Origin: a virus
Direction: 5' to 3' (one strand)
Virus record (IMG/VR): IMGVR_UViG_3300038824_000003
Location: 1 to 54,410 of that record
Length of the DNA stretch: 54,410 nt
Shown: positions 41,243 to 48,263 of the stretch, in pieces
Layout of the letters: each line of letters begins with the position of its first letter
Numbering within the stretch: the stretch's first letter is position 1
Made by a program: the position numbers and the translations under genes
The notes under the pieces: generated by a model
Seen by the model: only the letters and a program-made list of their open reading frames with translations
Databases searched by the model: none
What the model was told of the DNA's origin: nothing

Positions 41243-42018
41243 CACAGCCACCTCCCCCACTCACGGAAGAACAACTGAATACAGCCATTCGCGCTGAGAT
41301 TGATGCGGCCATGACGCGGGTGCTGACGCGGGAGGAATTCGCCATTTACATGGAACAACTGCAACGAGACCACCAGCAAAGCGCCGAGCGCACCGATGTG
41401 GTTATGGCGCAACTGGGGGCAATGGCGGAAGCGGCCAACCGGCGCGAGCACCTGATGGTGCAGATGCAGTCCAGCTTCAGCCAGATGGTGACCAGCGTTG
41501 CACGCATGGAGGGGGTGCTGTCAACGTATCAGGACGACCGCCGGCAGGATCGGGGCCTGATCGACTCGCTCAACCGGGGGCTGGATGCGGTGCGTGGCAA
41601 TGTCAGCAACGCGCTGGCGATTGCCAACGAGAATCACGCAAAAATCGAAGGCGACCCGACCGAGCCGGATGTGCCCTCGGTTCGCTCCACACTGAAGGAC
41701 ATTAACGAAAGCCTCAAGGCCATCCGGCAGGAAGCGGAAGAGCGCGTGATTGCAGAACGTGACCGGGTCACCCGCAAGTTTGATGGGGTGGACAGCCAGA
41801 TCAGCGGGCTAACGGCGGATGTGGTGGTTATCCGCGAGTGGGTCGATAGCGAGATGAACCGGCGTGCTGCCCGGCGGGCGTTCTGGGCTGCACTGCCCAA
41901 ACAACTATTTGGCTTTTTTACAAATATTCCTTTGCGAGTCTGGTTATTTGTGCCAGGTGTGGGCGCGGCGATTGCCAGCGCCCTTAAATTTCTCGAAGTG
42001 TTATTCTCAGGAGGATGA
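41239..42018 (+). CDS. Coiled-coil protein with C-terminal membrane segment
   Basis: 259 residues from GTG 41239. A long helical coiled coil (~10-205) is followed by a hydrophobic segment (LRVWLFVPGVGAAIASALKFLEVLF) at the very C-terminus. The architecture, just before the lysin, could be a holin or spanin-like envelope protein, but no family motif shows. Confidence 0.55.
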   Translation: MTQPPPPLTEEQLNTAIRAEIDAAMTRVLTREEFAIYMEQLQRDHQQSAERTDVVMAQLGAMAEAANRREHLMVQMQSSFSQMVTSVARMEGVLSTYQDDRRQDRGLIDSLNRGLDAVRGNVSNALAIANENHAKIEGDPTEPDVPSVRSTLKDINESLKAIRQEAEERVIAERDRVTRKFDGVDSQISGLTADVVVIREWVDSEMNRRAARRAFWAALPKQLFGFFTNIPLRVWLFVPGVGAAIASALKFLEVLFSGG

Positions 42019-42025
42019 GACAGTG

Positions 42026-42550
42026 ATGCGTATTGTGCAGGTAGTGGTAATCGTATTGGCTATGCTGCTGCTGGCGCTGCCAGTGGTCGCACAGGATGTG
42101 ACGCCGGAAACGACACCGGAAACCACGCCGGTGGTAACGGTTGCACCGACGACGGCCCCCACGATTGTCCCGGTTGATCCCGGCAATGGGGGCGGGGATG
42201 ACCGCGTGATTGTGATTGACCCCACTGAAGACAATGCCGGGGCGGTGATTGGGACATTAGAGCGTATCGGGCTGGTGGGTTTGCTGGTTGTCAGTTACTG
42301 GCTCATGTATCAATCCGTGCCCAAAGGGTTTTATGAAAAGCAGCAGGCAGAGATTGATCGCGCCCGTGATGAAGCCCGGCAGACCAAAGCGATCTTTGAT
42401 GACATCCTGGTCGAGTTACGCCAAACGGCACTTACACTGGCAAGGCTGCGCTTTCCTTCGGATGGTTCAGAGGGAGGTGCAACTACGCCTGGCACAGCGC
42501 CCTTTCGCCCCGGCAGCCAGAAAAGCTTTGAGCGGCCCGATGCCGAATAG
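42026..42550 (+). CDS. Membrane protein, holin candidate
   Basis: 174 residues from ATG 42026. A signal-like segment (VVVIVLAMLLLALPVVAQ) precedes a Thr/Pro-rich linker (PETTPETTPVVTVAPTTAP) of a kind frequent in Chloroflexota secreted proteins, then a second membrane helix (IGLVGLLVVSYWLMYQSV) and a charged helical tail. Two membrane spans and position immediately before the lysin fit a holin. Its end overlaps the lysin start by 11 bases. Confidence 0.55.
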   Translation: MRIVQVVVIVLAMLLLALPVVAQDVTPETTPETTPVVTVAPTTAPTIVPVDPGNGGGDDRVIVIDPTEDNAGAVIGTLERIGLVGLLVVSYWLMYQSVPKGFYEKQQAEIDRARDEARQTKAIFDDILVELRQTALTLARLRFPSDGSEGGATTPGTAPFRPGSQKSFERPDAE

Positions 42551-43955
42551 CAAGATTTCTACCGCCGGGTGGAATATCAACACCACGCATGGCAATCTGT
42601 ACGGGCCGTATGACGATCCGGCCCGTAATCGTGCGTGGCTGTTGGGCTGGCTGGAAAAGCTGCGGCCCGGCTTTGTATTGTGCCTGGGCGGGCTAGACCC
42701 CCGGCGCGGCAATGAGAACATCGTGATTGCTATCCGCGATACACTGGCGAAGTGGGGTGGCGTGGTCGCCTACCGGCATTACGAAAAAGCCGATGAAGCG
42801 GCGCTGTGGCTGAAGCGATCCCCACAGGAGCATATGGATTTCCTGCAACACGAGGTCTGTCATGGGATCAACCCGCACATCTGGCTGACCGTCGGTAACG
42901 AGCCAGTGACAGGCGATGATGAAGCCCACACACGCCGGATGTCGAAGTGGTATGCGGAGTTGATTCGCGAGGCCGACCGGCGTGGGCTGTGGATTGCAGC
43001 GCCCAACATTGGCGGGGCAGTGGTCACGACTGCCAGCATATACGGTGGCTGGTTTGACGAGATGCTGACCGAATTCGTAGTACGCCACAACAAGCGCGTG
43101 TATGTGGGTGCTGGACGGTGGGTCAGCCAGTTCATCTTTACCGGTCACGAATACGGCCCGGCAATCCTCTCGCAATCCGTTGATGGGGAGTGGATGGACG
43201 ATCACCGCTGGCGCGAGCATCTCCAGCCGGAAACCTGGAAAACGCCGGGTGAAGTCTACGATGACGACATGACCGACAACTGGCATCTGGGCACGCTGGT
43301 ACGCTTCTGGTCGCGGATGTATTCGCTGGCAGAACGCATGGGCATCCAGAATTATGGGCCGCCAGATGGGGCCTGTACGGAGTCCGGCTGGGATCGCATC
43401 CCCGATATGGAAAGGAACTTTCCGAAAGCGCAGCAACTGGTTGACAGCAAATGCGTGGGCGGGAAGCAGTATGGCGCTCCGACACTGTACCCCTATTGGG
43501 AGTGGGCGTTTGAGCAGCAGGGGTGGGACGGGGCACGGGCGCTGTGCGAGCAGCGCCTGTGGCGGCACGAACTGCGGAAACCGCTGGGATACTGGATTGG
43601 CGATGCTGATTTCCAGATTACCTGGCATACGCCCAACGATGAGCGGGATTGGTATCGTCTGTACAACCCCTTCACCTACACCGATGATTGGGCACAGCTC
43701 TGGGCTGACGAGTATGTACCCTACATCGAAGGGCATGGGCCGCGCCCGGATGCCGGGAAGCCGTATGAGCCACCGCAGCCGGAGCCTGATCCCCCACCGC
43801 AGCCGGAACCCCCTGCCCCACCACGTCATGATCCGTCGATCCTGGAATGGTGGCGGCAGATTGTGCAGTACAAAAAAGCGCTGGCTGCCAATGAGGTTGC
43901 GATGTATCAGGCAGAACTGGACGCCATTGACGAGAAGCTCGCCAATATGCAATAA
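42540..43955 (+). CDS. Glycoside hydrolase-like lysin (TIM barrel)
   Basis: 471 residues from ATG 42540. A TIM-barrel-like domain (~1-395) has INTTHGNLYGPYDD at the start, LRPGFVLCLGG, and HIWLTVGNEPVTGDD, whose Asn-Glu-Pro matches the acid/base of clan GH-A glycosidases. Later TESGWD and Trp-rich segments line the expected pocket. A Pro-rich linker (PQPEPDPPPQPEPPAPP) and C-terminal coil follow. Probably degrades cell wall or capsule, as endolysin or tail enzyme. Last gene of the late block, ending before a strong terminator. Confidence 0.65.
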   Translation: MPNSKISTAGWNINTTHGNLYGPYDDPARNRAWLLGWLEKLRPGFVLCLGGLDPRRGNENIVIAIRDTLAKWGGVVAYRHYEKADEAALWLKRSPQEHMDFLQHEVCHGINPHIWLTVGNEPVTGDDEAHTRRMSKWYAELIREADRRGLWIAAPNIGGAVVTTASIYGGWFDEMLTEFVVRHNKRVYVGAGRWVSQFIFTGHEYGPAILSQSVDGEWMDDHRWREHLQPETWKTPGEVYDDDMTDNWHLGTLVRFWSRMYSLAERMGIQNYGPPDGACTESGWDRIPDMERNFPKAQQLVDSKCVGGKQYGAPTLYPYWEWAFEQQGWDGARALCEQRLWRHELRKPLGYWIGDADFQITWHTPNDERDWYRLYNPFTYTDDWAQLWADEYVPYIEGHGPRPDAGKPYEPPQPEPDPPPQPEPPAPPRHDPSILEWWRQIVQYKKALAANEVAMYQAELDAIDEKLANMQ

Positions 43956-43974
43956 CCGCAACGGTTGCGGATTT
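43956..43974 (+). repeat. 19-bp near-palindromic repeat, copy 3
   Basis: Same 19 bases as 6586-6604 and 14723-14741, directly after the lysin stop, in non-coding DNA. It could form a small hairpin in the late transcript, but its exact identity with two coding copies suggests protein binding. Confidence 0.7.
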
Positions 43975-43983
43975 GAAGTGCAA

Positions 43984-44016
43984 CGCCCCCCATCGTTAAT
44001 GTAGGGGGGCGTTTTT
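43984..44016 (+). terminator. Strong late terminator
   Basis: CGCCCCCC (43984-43991) pairs with GGGGGGCG (44004-44011), 12-base loop, then TTTTT. Ends the rightward late transcript where it meets the leftward early block. 44017-44149 holds no gene, only the left 23-bp repeat. Confidence 0.85.
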
Positions 44017-44080
44017 GATTCTGTCAGTGTTTTGTGCCGTGAGCGCGTGGTAGAGGGGGGTAGCTAAACCGGCATGCCAC

Positions 44081-44103
44081 GCACTGTTTGCATTGTGCGG
44101 GGG
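44081..44103. repeat. 23-bp direct repeat, left copy, bounding a small-gene cassette
   Basis: Shares 22 of 23 bases with 45421-45443 (core CTGTTTGCATTGTGCGGGGG). The two copies flank exactly the three leftward small genes at 44150-45297 with their internal repeats, as if the 1.3-kb cassette could be lost or gained by recombination. Confidence 0.65.
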
Positions 44104-44149
44104 TTATCCCCTAACTGCTACGTTCTTTCAGCTTGAGGCGGAAGATTAA

Positions 44150-44398
44150 TCAGGTGCGATTGTTCAGTTTCCGCACCATCCCGCGATAGGGTTCGAGTTC
44201 CGCGTCTGTCATGCTGTAATACGATAGCTCGGTGAAGGTAACGTCGTTGAGGTCGCAGCCGGGCGTGCGGCATGTGAGTATCAAGTACGCCAGGCGTCCG
44301 AGCCGGGCCGCCTGGCGTGGGCTGCATTCTTGCGCGGCGGCGTCGAGTGGCTGGCCGAAGACGCGGCAGTAGTGGGTCTTATGTGTGGGAACGGTCAT
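44150..44398 (-). CDS. Small hypothetical protein
   Basis: 82 residues from ATG 44398, AGGA upstream. Contains YCRVFGQPL and CRTPGCDL, so may bind metal; otherwise helical (AQECSPRQAARLGRLAYLIL). Preceded by the 104-bp repeat. Last gene of the leftward block. Function unknown. Confidence 0.5.
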   Translation of the reverse strand: MTVPTHKTHYCRVFGQPLDAAAQECSPRQAARLGRLAYLILTCRTPGCDLNDVTFTELSYYSMTDAELEPYRGMVRKLNNRT

Positions 44399-44412
44399 GA
44401 TGTGTTATCCTT

Positions 44413-44516
44413 TTGTCAGGTTAGGTTAGGTGCTTTGCACTTAGCTTTCGCATGGGAAGGTGTTCGCGCACCTTCCCATGTTTCGTATTGGCCCGGCGCA
44501 GATATGCCGGGCTGGT
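44413..44516. repeat. 104-bp perfect direct repeat, copy A
   Basis: Identical to 44942-45045. Each copy holds a perfect 12-bp hairpin CATGGGAAGGTG-TTCGCG-CACCTTCCCATG, a second stem GCCCGGC...GCCGGGC and an AGGTTAGGTTAGG direct repeat. Each lies between the stop of one leftward gene and the start of the next, so it may end one transcript and control the next. Confidence 0.9.
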
Positions 44517-44524
44517 AAGGTTGA

Positions 44525-44908
44525 TTACTTGGATTTGTCTTTCAGCTTGAGGTAGAACACGCTATCTTTCCAGCGCGTGTTTTCCAGTGCCGCCAGCACG
44601 TCGCTGATGCTGACCTTGCTGCGATTGATTGCGTGCTTAACATCTGCAATCAAGTCTTGGCCGTCACCGTCGAAGTCCAGGAATGCGCTGTCCCATTCCT
44701 GCTGCGTGGGCAGGACGTATTGCATGTCCCGCGCCACGAGATACATCACGTAATCCGAGCGGCTGAGAGCGCCGCGTTCGGTGTCCAGTTGTTCCAGTTC
44801 GTCCGGCGTCAATCGCAAGTTGACGCGTTCAGTCCGCCCGCCCTTGTGTGGCGTGATCGTTTCGACCGGCTTTTCAACCGTTTCGATTTCGATTTTGTAG
44901 GTGTTCAT
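44525..44908 (-). CDS. Ribbon-helix-helix protein
   Basis: 127 residues from ATG 44908, AAGGAG upstream. RVNLRLTPDELEQLDTERGALSRSDYVMYLV (~29-59) is a clear ribbon-helix-helix; the rest is an acidic C-terminal part (FLDFDGDGQDLIADVKHAI). A probable repressor. Its leader copies that of the next gene (44903-44941 and 45292-45330), including half of the 17-bp operator, so it may control both. Confidence 0.7.
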   Translation of the reverse strand: MNTYKIEIETVEKPVETITPHKGGRTERVNLRLTPDELEQLDTERGALSRSDYVMYLVARDMQYVLPTQQEWDSAFLDFDGDGQDLIADVKHAINRSKVSISDVLAALENTRWKDSVFYLKLKDKSK

Positions 44909-44941
44909 TTCATGCTCCTTATTTGACTTTGTATATACAGA
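44903..44941. repeat. 39-bp leader repeat, copy A
   Basis: Matches 45292-45330 with one mismatch. It covers the start codon, the AAGGAG ribosome site and TTGACTTTGTATATACA of two adjacent leftward genes. Duplicated control DNA implies the two genes are co-regulated. Confidence 0.8.
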
Positions 44942-45045
44942 TTGTCAGGTTAGGTTAGGTGCTTTGCACTTAGCTTTCGCATGGGAAGGTGTTCGCGCAC
45001 CTTCCCATGTTTCGTATTGGCCCGGCGCAGATATGCCGGGCTGGT
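44942..45045. repeat. 104-bp perfect direct repeat, copy B
   Basis: Identical to 44413-44516, offset 529 bases. It lies between the stop of the gene at 45076 and the start of the gene at 44908. Such identity means recent duplication, gene conversion or strong selection on the DNA. Confidence 0.9.
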
Positions 45046-45075
45046 GTGATTAGGCGTTTGCGTTGGTTGGTTGGT

Positions 45076-45297
45076 CTAGCGGTTGTGCGCCATTGCGAAT
45101 TGCTCAGTAATCCAGTCGTGCGCTGCTTGCGCTTCTGCGATTTTCGCCGGGTCTAACAGGCTGTTACGTTGTGGGATTGCAATCCCGCGTGTGTCGTTAA
45201 AGTTTACTGGTGTAAAAGTCTTTGTTTTCGGGTTGAACACTCTTACGCTGTATTCTTCTTCCCATGTTTCTGCGACTTTGCTAAATTGCTGGTTCAT
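45076..45297 (-). CDS. Small hypothetical protein
   Basis: 73 residues from ATG 45297 (AAGGAG upstream). Beta-rich N-terminal half (EEEYSVRVFNPKTKTFTPVNF) and a helical C-terminal half. It is the first gene behind the strongest operator of the region (45312-45359). No family recognised. Confidence 0.55.
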   Translation of the reverse strand: MNQQFSKVAETWEEEYSVRVFNPKTKTFTPVNFNDTRGIAIPQRNSLLDPAKIAEAQAAHDWITEQFAMAHNR

Positions 45298-45330
45298 TTC
45301 ATGCTCCTTGTTTGACTTTGTATATACAGA
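45292..45330. repeat. 39-bp leader repeat, copy B
   Basis: Counterpart of 44903-44941, with A/G as the only difference. Contains the right half of the 17-bp operator dyad. Confidence 0.8.
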
Positions 45331-45359
45331 GTATAGCATGGTTGTATACACAAAGTCAA
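45312..45359 (-). promoter_or_regulatory. Promoter embedded in a 17-bp dyad
   Basis: TTGACTTTGTATATACA (45312-45328) faces TGTATACACAAAGTCAA (45343-45359); 16 of 17 positions pair. On the minus strand TTGACT (45359-45354), 18 bases and TATACT (45335-45330) form a good promoter for the gene at 45297. The dyad brackets it, so binding would shut it. One half-site is repeated at 44923-44939. Confidence 0.6.
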
Positions 45360-45420
45360 GTGGTATTTACTTTTTTAGGACAGCACCGTTTTTGCCACCT
45401 GTAGCCCCCGGCAGATACCA

Positions 45421-45443
45421 GCGCTGTTTGCATTGTGCGGGGG
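45421..45443. repeat. 23-bp direct repeat, right copy
   Basis: Partner of 44081-44103, one mismatch (GCG for GCA). Bounds the repeat-rich cassette on its right. Confidence 0.65.
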
Positions 45444-45461
45444 CGTGAGATTGACGCAGTA

Positions 45462-45478
45462 TCTTACACGGTGTAAGA
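45462..45478. promoter_or_regulatory. Perfect operator-like palindrome
   Basis: TCTTACACGGTGTAAGA is an 8+1+8 palindrome just past the stop of the gene at 45488. It shares the CTTACAC half-site with the direct repeats flanking the HTH regulator promoter at 16839-16900, so the same protein may bind both. Confidence 0.4.
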
Positions 45479-45487
45479 CATTGCCTG

Positions 45488-46123
45488 TTATTCAAATGCG
45501 TCGAAGGCTCCTAAAAGCCACTCCGGTTTAAACGACCCAACACCATCGCGCAGTGGTGCGATTGCGTACTGGATAGCCAGGTCTAAATCTGCGTTTCGGC
45601 TGACGATTTCCATCAAGACGTGTGGCAGTTCAGCCGTGATAAATTCGTTGATCGCGTTGCTGGCATCCTGTTCAGACTGGCACACCCATTGGACAGTATC
45701 GCGCAGCGAAAGCGCAAGGGTATCCTGCGGCAAGCGGTCACTGTATTGCACGATCTTATCTGCCATCGCTGCTGCGAGGACATGCTGTGCAAGTGCCGGG
45801 CGATGCTTCAAAAATTGCTTCTCAAGCTGCCGGGCATATTCCAGCCCGAAAAATCCGACTTTATCCAGATCGGTTACTGCCGAGCTGCCCGAATTGTAGA
45901 TAATCCCGCAATTGCTGGATTGAACTGTAACTGGATACGTGACACCCGGAAGCGGCCCCAGCGTTAGCGACTGCTCGATATAGTCCTTTGACCATGAGTA
46001 TTTCCCCCAGGTAATGTCCAGCCGTATAAAATGTTCTATCCACTCGAAAAATTGGAGTTCCGGGTAAACCTCGCCGAAATTCTCAGCCAGTTCCCGGAGT
46101 TCCGCCACACGACTTTTCTCCAT
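45488..46123 (-). CDS. Hypothetical protein
   Basis: 211 residues, helical and acidic-to-neutral (LRELAENFGEVYPELQFFEW, ALAQHVLAAAMADKIVQYSD, ADLDLAIQYAIAPL). The surrounding DNA (45488-47050) is more AT-rich than the structural genes. Function unknown. Confidence 0.55.
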   Translation of the reverse strand: MEKSRVAELRELAENFGEVYPELQFFEWIEHFIRLDITWGKYSWSKDYIEQSLTLGPLPGVTYPVTVQSSNCGIIYNSGSSAVTDLDKVGFFGLEYARQLEKQFLKHRPALAQHVLAAAMADKIVQYSDRLPQDTLALSLRDTVQWVCQSEQDASNAINEFITAELPHVLMEIVSRNADLDLAIQYAIAPLRDGVGSFKPEWLLGAFDAFE

Positions 46124-46148
46124 AGCTTACCCTTTTGTATTTTTACCT

Positions 46149-46352
46149 TCAGCCATCTTCGTCCTCTCGCGCTTCAACGCGATCTCTCAGCGCGTCGTAC
46201 TCATCAATTGAATAGCCCGCCAACAGCCAGCCAGTGAGACTGGTGGTGTCATACAGGATTTTCTCTAACTGCTTGATACGCTCGTGCAGGTTGCTGATTT
46301 CAATCTGCGCGACTTCTAATTGGTCATTCGTGTCTTTTTGCCTGATGTCCAT
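46149..46352 (-). CDS. Small coiled-coil protein
   Basis: 67 residues; VAQIEISNLHERIKQLEKIL is a clear heptad coil, followed by an acidic tail. Lies two bases after the stop of the upstream leftward gene. No function recognised. Confidence 0.5.
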   Translation of the reverse strand: MDIRQKDTNDQLEVAQIEISNLHERIKQLEKILYDTTSLTGWLLAGYSIDEYDALRDRVEAREDEDG

Positions 46353-46354
46353 TC

Positions 46355-46711
46355 CTATTCCTCACCCACCTGACTCAGTAACTCCCTGCCCTGTGCAGTT
46401 GTGTACAGCATGTAGGCATGCGCATGCCTGTAGTCAAACTCAACCTGCAACAAACCCATGCTTTCGAGTTCTCTCGCCTCACGCACTTTGCTTTCATCGT
46501 GGCGCATGACGGACGAGCCGTGTCTCGCTGCTTTCAGGATATACTGCTGGTATGTGGTCAAACCATCCCAACTGACACCCCACCGTAGCACCTGATGGAT
46601 TTTGTCATCTAGTAGTCGCGAAACTATTTCCTGCAAAAATGCTACATCGTTCGCGCTTACTTTGGCAGGATCGCGATTCAGGATTGCTTGTAACCGTGCA
46701 AAATCACCCAT
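46355..46711 (-). CDS. Hypothetical protein, winged-helix-like tail
   Basis: 118 residues from ATG 46711. The second half (YQQYILKAARHGSSVMRHD, EARELESMGLLQVEFDYRHA, YMLYTTAQGRELL) has the look of a winged helix with a beta wing ending in a helix, as in small phage regulators. The start overlaps the stop of the upstream gene. Confidence 0.5.
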   Translation of the reverse strand: MGDFARLQAILNRDPAKVSANDVAFLQEIVSRLLDDKIHQVLRWGVSWDGLTTYQQYILKAARHGSSVMRHDESKVREARELESMGLLQVEFDYRHAHAYMLYTTAQGRELLSQVGEE

Positions 46712-47054
46712 TGTTAAGCACCTCGATTTCATCGGCGTAAAATTTCTTGGCAGGCCGACCGTCCCCAAATGTGATGTAATAGCCCGGAACACCATTCACC
46801 GAGTCCCCTTCTTCATACCAGTAGGACGTAGGCTCGGATGGTGGATACTCGACACCATCTCGCATCACGGCTGCGGTAATGGTGTCGCCATAAACACTGA
46901 CTGTCCGATCATTGCAATAGCGGCGTAGCGTGATACAGATTACAGCCTTCAAGGTATGCAACCAGCGAATAGCGCCATTGAGCCGCACAAAATGCTCTTC
47001 ATGATTGCAACGCTGTTTCGCAACTGCTGCAACCTCATACAAGATGTCATTCAT
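46704..47054 (-). CDS. Hypothetical protein
   Basis: 116 residues from ATG 47054, overlapping the methyltransferase stop. N-terminal helix with Cys/His (AVAKQRCNHEEHFVRLNGAI), beta-rich C-terminal half (VSVYGDTITAAVMRDGVEY, GYYITFGDGRPAKKFYADEI). Unknown. Confidence 0.5.
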   Translation of the reverse strand: MNDILYEVAAVAKQRCNHEEHFVRLNGAIRWLHTLKAVICITLRRYCNDRTVSVYGDTITAAVMRDGVEYPPSEPTSYWYEEGDSVNGVPGYYITFGDGRPAKKFYADEIEVLNNG

Positions 47055-48262
47055 GCAGCATTCCCTTCGAGACTCCCGATACACCGCCGGACGAGCCACT
47101 CAGCAACCGGCGCTGTAACAGCGTTACCAATCTGGCGCACCTGGTCACGCTTTGTACCCAGTACGATATAATCGCCAGGGAAACCCATCCCCAGTTTCAA
47201 TTCGTCCGGCTGAAGCAGCCGAAAACGGACATCATCAATGTCCGGCTCAATCAGTGCATTGCGATCTAATGCTGTAATAGTTGGTAACGGTTCGTGGGTT
47301 AACTTATACGTCGGATTATTGTTGTAGGTCATGACCAACCCGATCCGACTCTCGGTTAGCACTGTAGGCAGTGGCAGCCGCAGCGAACTACTGGTGTCAT
47401 CTCGACTGTAGTAAGTGATCAAAAAAGCACCATACTTTTCCAGACCACGTCGAATACGTCGCATAGTGGAATCAGCCAGTGGCCTGTCACGATCACCTAT
47501 TCGAGGTGCATCAATTGACCAATCAATGACCGATGCGGCCGGTATGGTCACCGGCTTTACATCCTGCCCACATTGAGGGCAGCGGTAGACATACTGCCGT
47601 CGTGTCCCATAACGTCCCCGCTTTTTGGCAGGGTTTTTCCAGACCTGGACGGCATGTACCCATCCGTGCTCCTGACACTCAGCATGCGGTCGGTAGTCCA
47701 GGTCTGGAGCGAAATTGCCCACCCGCCAGAATACTGTATACCATCGGTCTCGTGATTGCGGCACACCGAAAAACATGCTGTTCAAATACAATGTTTTGTA
47801 GTTGTATCCGAGATTGGTCATGGCGAGATACCAGTCATTGAGGTAATGCCAGTGATAAATGTCAACGACATTTTCCACAATGACAATCTGGTATCGGTGA
47901 TATTCACTAAACTGCACTACCTCTCTCATTGTTGCCCGGCTGCGTTCTTCATCCGGGTCTAAGTGGTCATCGCCCCATAGCGAGCGTTGGGCGATGCCTT
48001 TGCGCTTGCGGCCTTTGGCAATCGAGTGATTTGTACACTCAGGCGAAAACCATGCCATCGTCGTCCGCGAAAATCGCGATGGGTGCGCCAACTGCAAATC
48101 GCTCAAATCGTGGTCAGTATCCGGGTGATTACTGTTGTGCGTTTCGATAGCCAGTTGCCAGTGATTGGCTGCCATCGTGACCCGCGCCCCCGCCAGCACT
48201 GCACCAGTGCTTGATCCGCCTGCCCCACAAAAAAAATCTGTCAGTGTAACGTCGCTGGTCAT
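47051..48262 (-). CDS. C5 cytosine DNA methyltransferase
   Basis: 403 residues. Motif I LTDFFCGAGGSSTGAVLAG, motif IV as WFSPECTNHSIAKG (Cys nucleophile in the SPEC variant), motif VI IVIVENVVDIYHW, a Cys-containing insert (HAECQEHG, YRCPQCGQ) in the target-recognition part and motif X QIGNAVTAPVAEWL. All catalytic parts are present. It probably methylates phage DNA against host restriction. No partner nuclease is visible. It overlaps nothing but sits one base from the fused methyltransferase gene. Confidence 0.88.
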   Translation of the reverse strand: MTSDVTLTDFFCGAGGSSTGAVLAGARVTMAANHWQLAIETHNSNHPDTDHDLSDLQLAHPSRFSRTTMAWFSPECTNHSIAKGRKRKGIAQRSLWGDDHLDPDEERSRATMREVVQFSEYHRYQIVIVENVVDIYHWHYLNDWYLAMTNLGYNYKTLYLNSMFFGVPQSRDRWYTVFWRVGNFAPDLDYRPHAECQEHGWVHAVQVWKNPAKKRGRYGTRRQYVYRCPQCGQDVKPVTIPAASVIDWSIDAPRIGDRDRPLADSTMRRIRRGLEKYGAFLITYYSRDDTSSSLRLPLPTVLTESRIGLVMTYNNNPTYKLTHEPLPTITALDRNALIEPDIDDVRFRLLQPDELKLGMGFPGDYIVLGTKRDQVRQIGNAVTAPVAEWLVRRCIGSLEGNAA

Positions 48263-48263
48263 G

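Noticed and set aside
42693-43961. A 422-codon open frame on the minus strand opposite the lysin gene
   Set aside because: It mirrors the codon periodicity of the plus-strand gene, lacks a sensible ribosome site and shows no recognisable motif. Long antisense frames are expected in GC-rich coding DNA.
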